A DNA stretch of 5,583 nt. Source: CAYOBW01 sp964402115 (lineage in GTDB: Bacteria; Verrucomicrobiota; Kiritimatiellia; UBA8416; CAYOBW01). Made by a program: the position numbers and the translations under genes. The notes beneath the pieces are model-generated. The model searched no databases and was not told where the DNA came from. It was given only the letters and a program-made list of their open reading frames with translations. This document shows, piece by piece, positions 1 through 5,518 of the stretch. Location of the stretch: NCBI GenBank assembly GCA_964402115.1, contig CAYOBW010000396.1, positions 1 to 5,583 on the forward strand. Direction: 5' to 3'. Numbering within the stretch: the stretch's first letter is position 1; each line of letters opens with the position of its first letter.

Positions 1-36
1 GCCGCTTGCGCGAGGATCTGCGGCCGGGCTGCTCTG

Positions 37-52
37 TTGACCGTCGGCGGTC
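37..52 (+). promoter_or_regulatory. Possible -35 box and overlapping small palindrome upstream of the nucleotidyltransferase gene
   Basis: TTGACC at 37-42 matches five of six bases of the sigma70 -35 consensus and starts 36 bp before the ATG at 73. No convincing -10 box is seen: the best hexamers near 58-65 match poorly. The hexamer overlaps an inverted repeat, GACCG (39-43), four-base spacer, CGGTC (48-52), which could be a small operator. Both readings are weak on their own. The call rests mainly on the same hexamer position recurring before the other three genes. Confidence 0.25.
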
Positions 53-72
53 CCGAGTGCTAGCCCCTCGCC

Positions 73-438
73 ATGACACTGGACTTGGAGGCCCTGGCGG
101 CGGTCCTGGCGGAAGATCCCCGCGTCGTGTTGGCGACACTCTTTGGCTCGGCTCGCGACGGCGTGGTGCGGGCAGGTAGCGATGTGGATGTTGCGGTGCT
201 GTTGTCTCCCCTGCCGTCCCCCACGGAGTTCTACGATTTCTACGTCGCCACGGCGAGCCGGCTGAAGACGGTCGCCGAACTCGATTTGGTTGACCTTGGC
301 CGCGCCAACAGTGTGCTCGCGTTCGAAGCGCTATGCGGTCTGCGGTTGGTGGTTCGCGACGCGGAAGCGGTTGCCGCCTTCTCGTCCGCCGTTGCCCGCC
401 AATACGAGGACGACATGCTGCATGCGCATGCTGCATGA
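73..438 (+). CDS. MNT-domain nucleotidyltransferase (MntA-like antitoxin family), apparently orphan
   Basis: This 121-residue protein is a minimal nucleotidyltransferase of the DNA polymerase beta superfamily. What is seen: the motif G25-S26, ten residues, then D37-x-D39, which is the GSX10DXD signature of MntA-type antitoxins, with a further acidic residue at D71 or D74 as the probable third metal ligand. The N-terminus (TLDLEALAAVLAEDPRV leading into LATLFGS) is usual for the family, which supports the ATG at 73. What is known: characterised MntA proteins neutralise a HEPN ribonuclease (HepT) by adding AMP to it. Here no HEPN gene follows within the window, so a partner would have to lie upstream or be missing. 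The C-terminus (MLHAHAA) is encoded by a near-perfect repeat and may be altered. Upstream there is no Shine-Dalgarno motif, but a TTGACC hexamer lies 36 bp before the start. The fold is confident; the toxin-antitoxin role is inferred. Confidence 0.85.
   Translation: MTLDLEALAAVLAEDPRVVLATLFGSARDGVVRAGSDVDVAVLLSPLPSPTEFYDFYVATASRLKTVAELDLVDLGRANSVLAFEALCGLRLVVRDAEAVAAFSSAVARQYEDDMLHAHAA
414..437. repeat. 24-bp quasi-palindrome made of two 11-bp direct repeats at the end of the nucleotidyltransferase gene
   Basis: CATGCTGCATG occurs at 414-424 and again at 427-437, separated by CG. Each copy is itself nearly palindromic, so the whole 24 bp is also an inverted repeat with one mismatched pair (T419 against T432). 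Its central 12 bp (420-431) are perfectly palindromic. The segment encodes the last residues MLHAHA and runs into the TGA at 436-438. A 13-bp tandem duplication would explain it: removing one 13-bp unit shifts the frame, and the protein would then end DMLHEREQGWG at the TAA at 458-460. Confidence 0.8.
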
Positions 439-440
439 GC

Positions 441-470
441 GGGAGCAGGGGTGGGGGTAAGGGCGGGTGG
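441..470 (+). other. G-quadruplex-type motif just after the nucleotidyltransferase stop codon
   Basis: Five runs of at least three G lie close together on the plus strand: 441-443, 448-451, 453-457, 461-463 and 465-467, with loops of 4, 1, 3 and 1 bases. This satisfies the usual sequence rule for an intramolecular four-tetrad-stem G-quadruplex, with one run to spare. It starts three bases after the stop codon, so it would sit in the 3' untranslated part of the transcript. The motif is read directly; folding in the cell is not shown. Confidence 0.55.
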
Positions 471-477
471 TAGCGCC

Positions 478-600
478 TCAGTGACGCAGGGGGGGGCGCT
501 AACGGCGGGGACCGCCGTCTCCACGCCTCGTCGCCTGCCCACGCGCTGGAGACGGCCGTCCCCGGCCGTTATGTGCCATGTAAGCCCCCTGCGTCACTGA
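478..600. repeat. 123-bp hairpin element with perfect 16-bp terminal inverted repeats (MITE- or REP-like)
   Basis: The outer arms TCAGTGACGCAGGGGG (478-493) and CCCCCTGCGTCACTGA (585-600) are exact reverse complements. Inside them, 501-526 pairs with about 543-570 with one mismatch and two single-base bulges, leaving a central loop near 527-542. Each inner arm is also a small hairpin by itself: ACGGCG/CGCCGT at 502-518 and ACGGCC/GGCCGT at 552-569. The element could therefore form one long stem or a branched structure. It contains no open reading frame of note and encodes no transposase. No clear target-site duplication flanks it (GCGCC on the left, CGCAT on the right). A non-autonomous mobile element, a dispersed extragenic palindrome, or a transcription-ending structure are all possible. 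Confidence 0.7.
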
Positions 601-627
601 CGCATTACTCAGGGGCCGTCATTCAGC

Positions 628-656
628 TTGATCGTGTTCCGCAGCGGCGGCATGAT
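628..656 (+). promoter_or_regulatory. Candidate sigma70-like promoter for the esterase gene
   Basis: TTGATC at 628-633 and CATGAT at 651-656 are separated by 17 bp, and each matches four of six consensus bases. Transcription would begin around 662-665, only a few bases before the ATG at 667. No Shine-Dalgarno motif lies between. If correct, the upstream in-frame TTG at 628 and the ATGs at 652 and 655 are not start codons. This is a pattern-based inference. Confidence 0.3.
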
Positions 657-666
657 GTCCGGCCAT

Positions 667-2106
667 ATGAAACACCTCCCTGCGCGTGCCGCTGTCGGTC
701 TCCTGTGCCTCCTCTTCACCCTGTGCGCGCGGCCTGCCGCGGCGCAGCCGCCGGGCGAGCAGCCGCCCCAGGGAGCCCCGCTGCGGCTCAACAGCCTGTT
801 CCAGCCGCATGCCGTGTTTCCGCGCGACGTGCCGCTGCCGGTTTGGGGCACGGCGGCGAACGGCCAGGCCATCACGGTTGAGTTCGCCGGTCAGCAGGCG
901 CGGACGGTCGCGCAGGACGGCAAGTGGCGGGTCACGCTGAAGCCGCTCGCGGCCAGCGCCACCCCCCGTGCGCTGACGGTGGCGGGCGGCAGCACCTGCG
1001 TGGTGGAGGATGTGCTCGTCGGCGACGTCTGGCTGGCGAGCGGCCAATCCAACATGGAGCGGCAGCTCGGGCCGCGCCCGCCGCAGCAGGAGCTGGTGGG
1101 GTGGAAGGCCGATGCCGTCGCGGCCAACTTCCCGCTGATTCGCGAGTTCTACGTGCCGCACCGCACCGCCGCCCAGCCGGAACCCGACGCCCGCGGCTCC
1201 TGGCGGGTCTGCACGCCGGAGACGGCGGCCGACTTCTCCGCCGTCGGTTTCTACTTTGCGCGCGACCTGCAGCCGGCCGTGCGCGTGCCGGTCGGCGTCA
1301 TCCACTCCTCGTGGGGCGGCACGGTCGCGGAAGCCTGGACCAGCGGCGAGGCGCTGAAGACGCTCCAGCCTGGCACCAACGCACCGCCGGCGAAGAACCA
1401 GAATGCCGCTTCGGTCCTCTACAACGCGATGATCGCCCCCCTCACGGACTTCCCGATCCGCGGCGTGCTCTGGTACCAGGGCGAGAGCAACAACGGCCGC
1501 GCGGGGCAGTACTGTGCGCTCCTGAAAGCCCTGATCGCCGACTGGCGCCAACAGTGGCGCGCGGAGCTGCCGTTCCTCGTGGTCCAGATCGCCCCGCACA
1601 AGGGCATGACGCCCGAGCTGCGGGAGGCGCAACTCCTGGCGGTCGAGGCTACGCCGCGCACGGCGCTGATCGTGCTCACGGACGTGGGCGATGCCAACGA
1701 CATCCATCCCACCCGCAAGCAGCCCGTGGGCGCGCGGCTGGCCCTGGCCGCCCGGGCGCTTGCGTATGGCGAGCGCCTCGTGTACCGCGGGCCCCTCTTC
1801 CGCGGCGCGGCGCCGGAGGCGGACGGGCACGCGCTGTGCCTGGCCTTCGACCATGTTGGTGGCGGGCTGGTCGCACAGGGCGGCGGTCCGCTGCGCGGCT
1901 TCACGGTGGCCGGCGCGGACGGGAAGTTCGTCGCGGCCACGGCCGAGATCATGGGCGACAAGGTCGTGGTGGCCTGCGAGCAGGTTGCCAAGCCGGTGGC
2001 GGTGCGCTACGGCTGGGCCAACGTGCCCGACGTGAATCTCGCGAACAAGGAGGGCCTGCCCGCCGCCCCCTTCCGCTCGGACGTTCCCGCGGGGGGCACG
2101 CCGTGA
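667..2106 (+). CDS. Exported sialate O-acetylesterase-family carbohydrate esterase (SASA domain)
   Basis: A 479-residue exported esterase likely to remove O-acetyl groups from sialic acid or another acetylated sugar. What is seen: a signal peptide (residues 1-26, basic start, hydrophobic core, cleavage after AAA), a beta-rich N-terminal region (about 38-110), then the SGNH-like SASA domain. The nucleophile motif ASGQSNME has its serine at S128; further blocks are SSWGGT (214-219), WYQGESNN (269-276) and DANDIHP (342-348), giving D345 and H347 as the likely catalytic acid and base. A C-terminal beta-rich region (about 365-460) ends in the family-typical YGWANVPDVNLANKEGLPAAPF stretch. The protein looks complete. 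The frame stays open to a TTG at 628, but I chose the ATG at 667 because it gives a clean signal peptide and fits the candidate promoter. Two sulfatase genes follow 62 bp downstream, suggesting work on a sulfated, acetylated glycan. Xylan acetylesterases also occur in this family, so the substrate is open. Confidence 0.9.
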   Translation: MKHLPARAAVGLLCLLFTLCARPAAAQPPGEQPPQGAPLRLNSLFQPHAVFPRDVPLPVWGTAANGQAITVEFAGQQARTVAQDGKWRVTLKPLAASATPRALTVAGGSTCVVEDVLVGDVWLASGQSNMERQLGPRPPQQELVGWKADAVAANFPLIREFYVPHRTAAQPEPDARGSWRVCTPETAADFSAVGFYFARDLQPAVRVPVGVIHSSWGGTVAEAWTSGEALKTLQPGTNAPPAKNQNAASVLYNAMIAPLTDFPIRGVLWYQGESNNGRAGQYCALLKALIADWRQQWRAELPFLVVQIAPHKGMTPELREAQLLAVEATPRTALIVLTDVGDANDIHPTRKQPVGARLALAARALAYGERLVYRGPLFRGAAPEADGHALCLAFDHVGGGLVAQGGGPLRGFTVAGADGKFVAATAEIMGDKVVVACEQVAKPVAVRYGWANVPDVNLANKEGLPAAPFRSDVPAGGTP

Positions 2107-2126
2107 GAGGTGTGTGGGGGCTCACG
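2102..2126 (+). other. Small inverted repeat spanning the esterase stop codon
   Basis: CGTGAG (2102-2107) and CTCACG (2121-2126) form a six-base stem with a 13-base G-rich loop overlapping the TGA at 2104-2106. No T-run follows, so it is not a classical intrinsic terminator. It could slow or end transcription between the esterase and the first sulfatase, or it may be chance in GC-rich DNA. Confidence 0.2.
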
Positions 2127-2133
2127 CGACCAG

Positions 2134-2162
2134 TTGACGCAACCGTGCGATCATGCTCTAAA
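2134..2162 (+). promoter_or_regulatory. Candidate sigma70-like promoter for the first sulfatase
   Basis: TTGACG at 2134-2139 matches five of six -35 consensus bases. After a 17-bp spacer, TCTAAA at 2157-2162 matches four of six -10 bases. It is the best promoter match in the window and stands out as locally AT-rich. Transcription would start at about 2168-2170, on or next to the ATG at 2169, implying a leaderless message. No ribosome binding site is visible, which agrees with that reading. Confidence 0.4.
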
Positions 2163-2168
2163 TGGTGC

Positions 2169-3824
2169 ATGCATAACCATCCGTCTCAGACGTTTCCCCG
2201 GGTCCGGTGGGGTCGGGTTGCCGTCGCGGTCCTGGGGCTGGGCTGGGTGTCGCCCGGCCTGCGTGCCGCGCCGGATGCCGCTCCGCCCAGCATCGTGGTC
2301 ATCCTCGCCGACGATCTCGGGTACGGCGACGTGCAGTGCAACAACCCGCAGCGCGGCCGGATTCCGACGCCGCACATCGACCGCCTGGCGGGGCAGGGGC
2401 TGCGGTTCACCGACGCACATTCCAGCAGCGGTGTCTGCTCGCCGTCGCGCTATGCCCTGCTGACCGGCCGGTACCATTGGCGCACGGGGCAGGCAGGCAT
2501 TGTGGGGGTGTTCGGCAAGCCGATGATTGCGGCCAATCGTCTCACCGTCGCCGGGCTGCTCAAGCAGCGCGGCTACCGGACGGCCGCTATCGGCAAGTGG
2601 CACCTGGGATGGGATTGGCCGATTCCGGCGGACAAGGCGCAGCTCTTTCGCGCCAAAGGGGGGAACGACGAAGCGCCGGCGGACGGCCCCCAGCGCGCCG
2701 TCTGGCAGGAGGTCCTCTCCAGACCGATTCCCGGCGGCCCCACCACGCGCGGGTTCGACACCTACTTCGGCACCGATGTCCCGAACTGGCCGCCCTACTG
2801 CTTCATCGAGAATGACCGCACCGTGGGCATTCCCTCCGAGCCGTTGCCCGCCCCGCTCCGGAAGGGCCATCTGGCCAGCCTGCCCGGACCCGCGCTGCCG
2901 GGTTGGCGGCTGGAGGCGATCCTGCCGACGCTGGGTGACCGGGCGTGCGCGTTCATTGCGGACGCCGCGGGCAAACCCGAGCCGTTCTTCCTCTACATGC
3001 CGCTGACCGCGCCGCACACGCCGCTGGCCGTGACTGACGAGTGGAAAGGCAAGAGCGGCCTGATCCCGTACGCGGATTTCGTGATGGAGACCGATGCCGT
3101 GATCGGCCGGGTGCTGGATGCGCTGGACAAGAGCGGCGCCACGGCCAGGACTCTCGTCCTGCTCACCAGCGACAACGGCTGCGCCCCCTACATCGGGGCC
3201 GCCGAGATGGAGACCAAAGGGCATTTCCCGAGCGGACCCCTGCGCGGCTACAAGAGCGATGCCTGGGAGGGCGGTCACCGCGAGCCTTTCATCGTCCGCT
3301 GGCCGGGGGTCGTGAAACCCGGAGCCGTCTGCAGTCAGCTCGTGCACCACGCCGACCTGCTCGCCACGTGCGCGGATATCGTCGGCGCCAGGCTGCCGAA
3401 CACCGCCGGCGAGGACAGCGTGAGCATCCTGCCGCTGTTGCGGGGCGAGAACCGCCCGGTTCGCGAGCACGCCGTGAGCCAGTCCAGCCAGGGGCTGCTG
3501 GCGCTGCGCAAGGGGCCGTGGAAGCTGCTTTTCGGCAAAGGCTCCGGCGGTTGGAGCAAGGGCAACGACGGCCAGCCGGGCCAGCTTTACAACCTCGATG
3601 CCGACCTCGCCGAGACCAACAACCTCTATGCGACGCAGCCGGAGCGGGTCGCCGAGCTTACGGCGCTGATGGAGCAGATCATCACCCAGGGCCGCAGCAC
3701 GCCGGGCGCGCCTCAAGGCAACGACGTCCCGGTCAAGACCAAGTTCCTGCCGGGAACCGGCGCGTCGGCCGCAGCCGGAGCCCAGCAGGCCAAGGCCAAT
3801 CAAGGGAAGCGCGCCCGCCGATAG
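2169..3824 (+). CDS. Exported formylglycine-dependent S1 sulfatase (Cys type), first of two
   Basis: A 551-residue type I sulfatase that hydrolyses a sulfate ester, probably on a glycan in the periplasm. What is seen: a signal peptide (basic to R16, hydrophobic 17-30, cleavage around 33-38), then IVVILADDLGYGD with metal ligands D48 and D49. The maturation signature C90-S-P-S-R94, ending in T99-G100-R101, is where C90 becomes formylglycine. Further active-site blocks are GKWHLG (K143, H145), APHTP (H283), TSDNG (D335, N336) and GYKSDAWEGG (K362). A C-terminal subdomain carries LYNLDADLAETNNLY from residue 473. All key residues are present and the length is normal for the family. The last 22 or so residues are rich in A, Q, K and R and look disordered. 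The frame is open far upstream within the esterase gene, but the ATG at 2169 is the start that yields a signal peptide. Activity needs a maturing enzyme (anSME or FGE), which is not in this window. Substrate unknown. Confidence 0.93.
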   Translation: MHNHPSQTFPRVRWGRVAVAVLGLGWVSPGLRAAPDAAPPSIVVILADDLGYGDVQCNNPQRGRIPTPHIDRLAGQGLRFTDAHSSSGVCSPSRYALLTGRYHWRTGQAGIVGVFGKPMIAANRLTVAGLLKQRGYRTAAIGKWHLGWDWPIPADKAQLFRAKGGNDEAPADGPQRAVWQEVLSRPIPGGPTTRGFDTYFGTDVPNWPPYCFIENDRTVGIPSEPLPAPLRKGHLASLPGPALPGWRLEAILPTLGDRACAFIADAAGKPEPFFLYMPLTAPHTPLAVTDEWKGKSGLIPYADFVMETDAVIGRVLDALDKSGATARTLVLLTSDNGCAPYIGAAEMETKGHFPSGPLRGYKSDAWEGGHREPFIVRWPGVVKPGAVCSQLVHHADLLATCADIVGARLPNTAGEDSVSILPLLRGENRPVREHAVSQSSQGLLALRKGPWKLLFGKGSGGWSKGNDGQPGQLYNLDADLAETNNLYATQPERVAELTALMEQIITQGRSTPGAPQGNDVPVKTKFLPGTGASAAAGAQQAKANQGKRARR

Positions 3825-3931
3825 CCTCGCCTTGACCGCTGGCGCCTCGCCGTGTGCGTGAGGAGCGCACACCGCCGGGCCGGCGGAAACGGGATTGCAT
3901 CCTCGCGCGTTCTGGTTCATAAAACGCGGCC
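3825..3931. other. Gap between the two sulfatase genes with two adjacent GC hairpins
   Basis: Two inverted repeats sit almost end to end: GTGTGCG (3852-3858) with CGCACAC (3866-3872), seven-base stem and seven-base loop; and CCGCCG (3872-3877) with CGGCGG (3881-3886), six-base stem and three-base loop. They share C3872, so they could not both be full length at once. No T-run follows. They may protect or end the upstream transcript before the promoter-like boxes further on. Confidence 0.35.
3895..3923 (+). promoter_or_regulatory. Candidate promoter for the second sulfatase
   Basis: TTGCAT at 3895-3900 (three of six -35 bases) is followed after 17 bp by CATAAA at 3918-3923 (four of six -10 bases), within the most AT-rich patch of this gap. 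Predicted transcription start is about 3929-3931, directly before the ATG at 3932, with no Shine-Dalgarno motif. The match alone is weak. The positional agreement with the other genes raises it. Confidence 0.3.
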
Positions 3932-5431
3932 ATGCATGCACGCTTGTTGACCGCCGTCTCCCTTGCCTTCTCGCTGCTGGCGACCGTGGCTCCCGCTGCC
4001 ACCCCGCCGCCCAACATCGTCTTCTTCCTCGTGGACGACATGGGGTGGCAGGAGACCTCCGTGCCGTTTCACACGGAGGTCACGGCGCTGAACCGGCGCT
4101 ACCGGACGCCGAACATGGAGCGGCTGGCGGCGGAGGGCGTGAAGTTCACGCAGGCCTACGCGTCCGCCGTCTGCTCGCCCACCCGGGTCAGCCTGCTCAC
4201 GGGCATGAATGTCGCGCGGCACCGCGTGACGAACTGGACGCTGCGCAAGAATGCCTCGCCGGATCAGCCGAGCAAGCTCGTGCGCCCGCCGGCGTGGAAT
4301 GTGAACGGCATTTGCACGAACGCCGGCGTCGAGCGAACCATGCAGGTCACGCCGCTGCCGGCGCTGCTGCGCACGGCGGGCTACCGCACCATCCACGTCG
4401 GCAAGGCGCACTTCGGCGCGAAGGATACGCCGGGGGAGAACCCGCTCAACCTCGGTTTCGACGTGAACATCGCCGGGCACTGCGCCGGCGGACCGGGAAG
4501 CTACTGGGGCGAGAAGAACTTCAGCGCCGCCTGGCGCAGCCAGAACCCGGCTGAATTGATCTGGAACGTGCCGGGGCTCGAAGCCTACCACGGGAAGAAC
4601 GTGTACCTGACGGAGGCGCTGACGCTGGAGGCCGTCAAGGCGGTGGAGCGGGCCGTCGCCGACAAAACGCCCTTCTACCTTTACATGGCGCACTACGCCG
4701 TGCACGCCCCGTGGGAGAAGGACGACCGCTTCTACCAGAAGTATGTGGATGCCGGACTGAAGCCGTTCGAGGCGACGCTGGCGTCGATGATCGAGGGCAT
4801 GGACAAGTCGCTGGGCGATCTCAGGGCGGCTTTCGACCGGCTGGGCATTGCGGACAACACGATTATCCTCTTCATGTCCGACAACGGTTCGCCGTCGCAG
4901 TGCCCGCCGAACCTGCCGTTGCGCGGCCACAAGGTGTCGCCCTACGAAGGCGGCTTCCGTGTACCCATGCTGGCGAAGTGGCCCGGGACGGCGAAGCCGG
5001 GCACCGTCTGCCGCGACCCCGTGGTGATCGAGGACGTCTTCCCGACCATCCTGGAGCTGGCGGGCGTGGCCTGGTCCGGGAAGACCCTGCAGCTCGTGGA
5101 CGGTGTCAGCTTCGTGCCGTTGCTGAAGGGCACGGGTGGGATGCCAGCGGACCGGCCGTTTGTCTGGCATTTTCCCAACAACTACGGCCAGACGCCTTTC
5201 AGTGCCATCCGCGTGGGGGCGTGGAAGCTGATCTACCACCACGCCGACCGCCGGCGCGAGCTGTTCAACCTGGACGCGGACATCTCCGAGAAGACCAACC
5301 TTGCCGCGCAGTCGCCGGAGCGCGTGCGGGAGCTGTCGGCGAAGTTGTCCGCGTTGCTGCAAGAACGGGGTGCCCAGATGCCGACCGACGCGCGCACGGG
5401 CAAGGTCATCCCATGGTCGGGTGAGGAGTAG
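3932..5431 (+). CDS. Exported formylglycine-dependent S1 sulfatase (Cys type), second of two
   Basis: A 499-residue type I sulfatase, clearly a different subfamily from its upstream neighbour. What is seen: a signal peptide (residues 1-22 or 23, cleavage after APA or APAA), then IVFFLVDDMGWQ with metal ligands D35 and D36. The maturation signature C81-S-P-T-R85 ends in T90-G91, with C81 the formylglycine precursor. Then follow GKAHFG (K158, H160), HYAVHAP (H254, H258), MSDNG (D317, N318), RGHKVSPYEGG (K334) and the C-terminal LFNLDADISEKTNL from residue 444. After the metal motif it has a distinctive TSVPFHTEVTALNRRYRTP stretch, and ARHRVTNWTLRKN follows the signature; I associate this pattern with glycan-acting sulfatases of gut and marine degraders but cannot name the subfamily with confidence. 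All catalytic residues are intact. The ATG at 3932 fits the signal peptide. With the esterase and first sulfatase it probably removes a second, differently placed sulfate from the same glycan; that is inference. Confidence 0.93.
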   Translation: MHARLLTAVSLAFSLLATVAPAATPPPNIVFFLVDDMGWQETSVPFHTEVTALNRRYRTPNMERLAAEGVKFTQAYASAVCSPTRVSLLTGMNVARHRVTNWTLRKNASPDQPSKLVRPPAWNVNGICTNAGVERTMQVTPLPALLRTAGYRTIHVGKAHFGAKDTPGENPLNLGFDVNIAGHCAGGPGSYWGEKNFSAAWRSQNPAELIWNVPGLEAYHGKNVYLTEALTLEAVKAVERAVADKTPFYLYMAHYAVHAPWEKDDRFYQKYVDAGLKPFEATLASMIEGMDKSLGDLRAAFDRLGIADNTIILFMSDNGSPSQCPPNLPLRGHKVSPYEGGFRVPMLAKWPGTAKPGTVCRDPVVIEDVFPTILELAGVAWSGKTLQLVDGVSFVPLLKGTGGMPADRPFVWHFPNNYGQTPFSAIRVGAWKLIYHHADRRRELFNLDADISEKTNLAAQSPERVRELSAKLSALLQERGAQMPTDARTGKVIPWSGEE

Positions 5432-5463
5432 AAGCAGGCGGAGCGTGCCGCGGACGATCGCAC

Positions 5464-5518
5464 GGACGGCGCGGGAGCGCCGTCCCACGTGGGCCGGTCC
5501 TCCCGGGCCGGCCGGGAG
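5464..5518. other. Two GC hairpins downstream of the second sulfatase
   Basis: GGACGGCGC (5464-5472), loop GGGA, GCGCCGTCC (5477-5485) is a perfect nine-base stem. CTCCCGG (5500-5506), five-base loop, CCGGGAG (5512-5518) is a seven-base stem, with an overlapping alternative GGCCGG/CCGGCC at 5492-5513. Neither is followed by a T-run, so a classical intrinsic terminator is not supported. The first resembles the inner hairpin at 502-518 in stem and loop sequence and may belong to the same dispersed repeat type. Confidence 0.5.

Noticed and set aside
1..63. Possible end of an upstream gene (frame reaching TAG at 61-63)
   Set aside because: Twenty codons without recognisable sequence; another frame is also open here, so no reading can be preferred. 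It could be a HEPN gene end, but nothing in the residues supports that.
478..600. CRISPR repeat or array
   Set aside because: There are only two copies of the 16-bp sequence, in inverted orientation, with a self-complementary interior rather than direct repeats with spacers.
619..1854. 411-codon open frame on the minus strand opposite the esterase
   Set aside because: Same GC-driven shadow effect; the composition is implausible for a folded protein and no motif is seen.
924..2168. Long open frame upstream of and in frame with the first sulfatase, running through the esterase gene
   Set aside because: The translated sequence is arginine-, alanine- and glycine-rich with no recognisable domain, while the esterase frame has all family motifs. 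The signal peptide starts at 2169, so the upstream part is an artefact of few stop codons in GC-rich DNA.
2168..3937. CATGCAT at the start codons of both sulfatase genes (2168-2174 and 3931-3937)
   Set aside because: Seven bases only, and it partly reflects both proteins beginning Met-His. The sequence around it differs, so chance is sufficient.
2151..3941. 596-codon open frame on the minus strand opposite the first sulfatase
   Set aside because: It mirrors the codon bias of the sulfatase gene, encodes no recognisable motifs and has no promoter. The plus-strand gene explains the region fully.
5464..5518. Intrinsic (rho-independent) terminator after the second sulfatase
   Set aside because: The stems are good but no run of T follows on either strand, so only a generic hairpin is supported.
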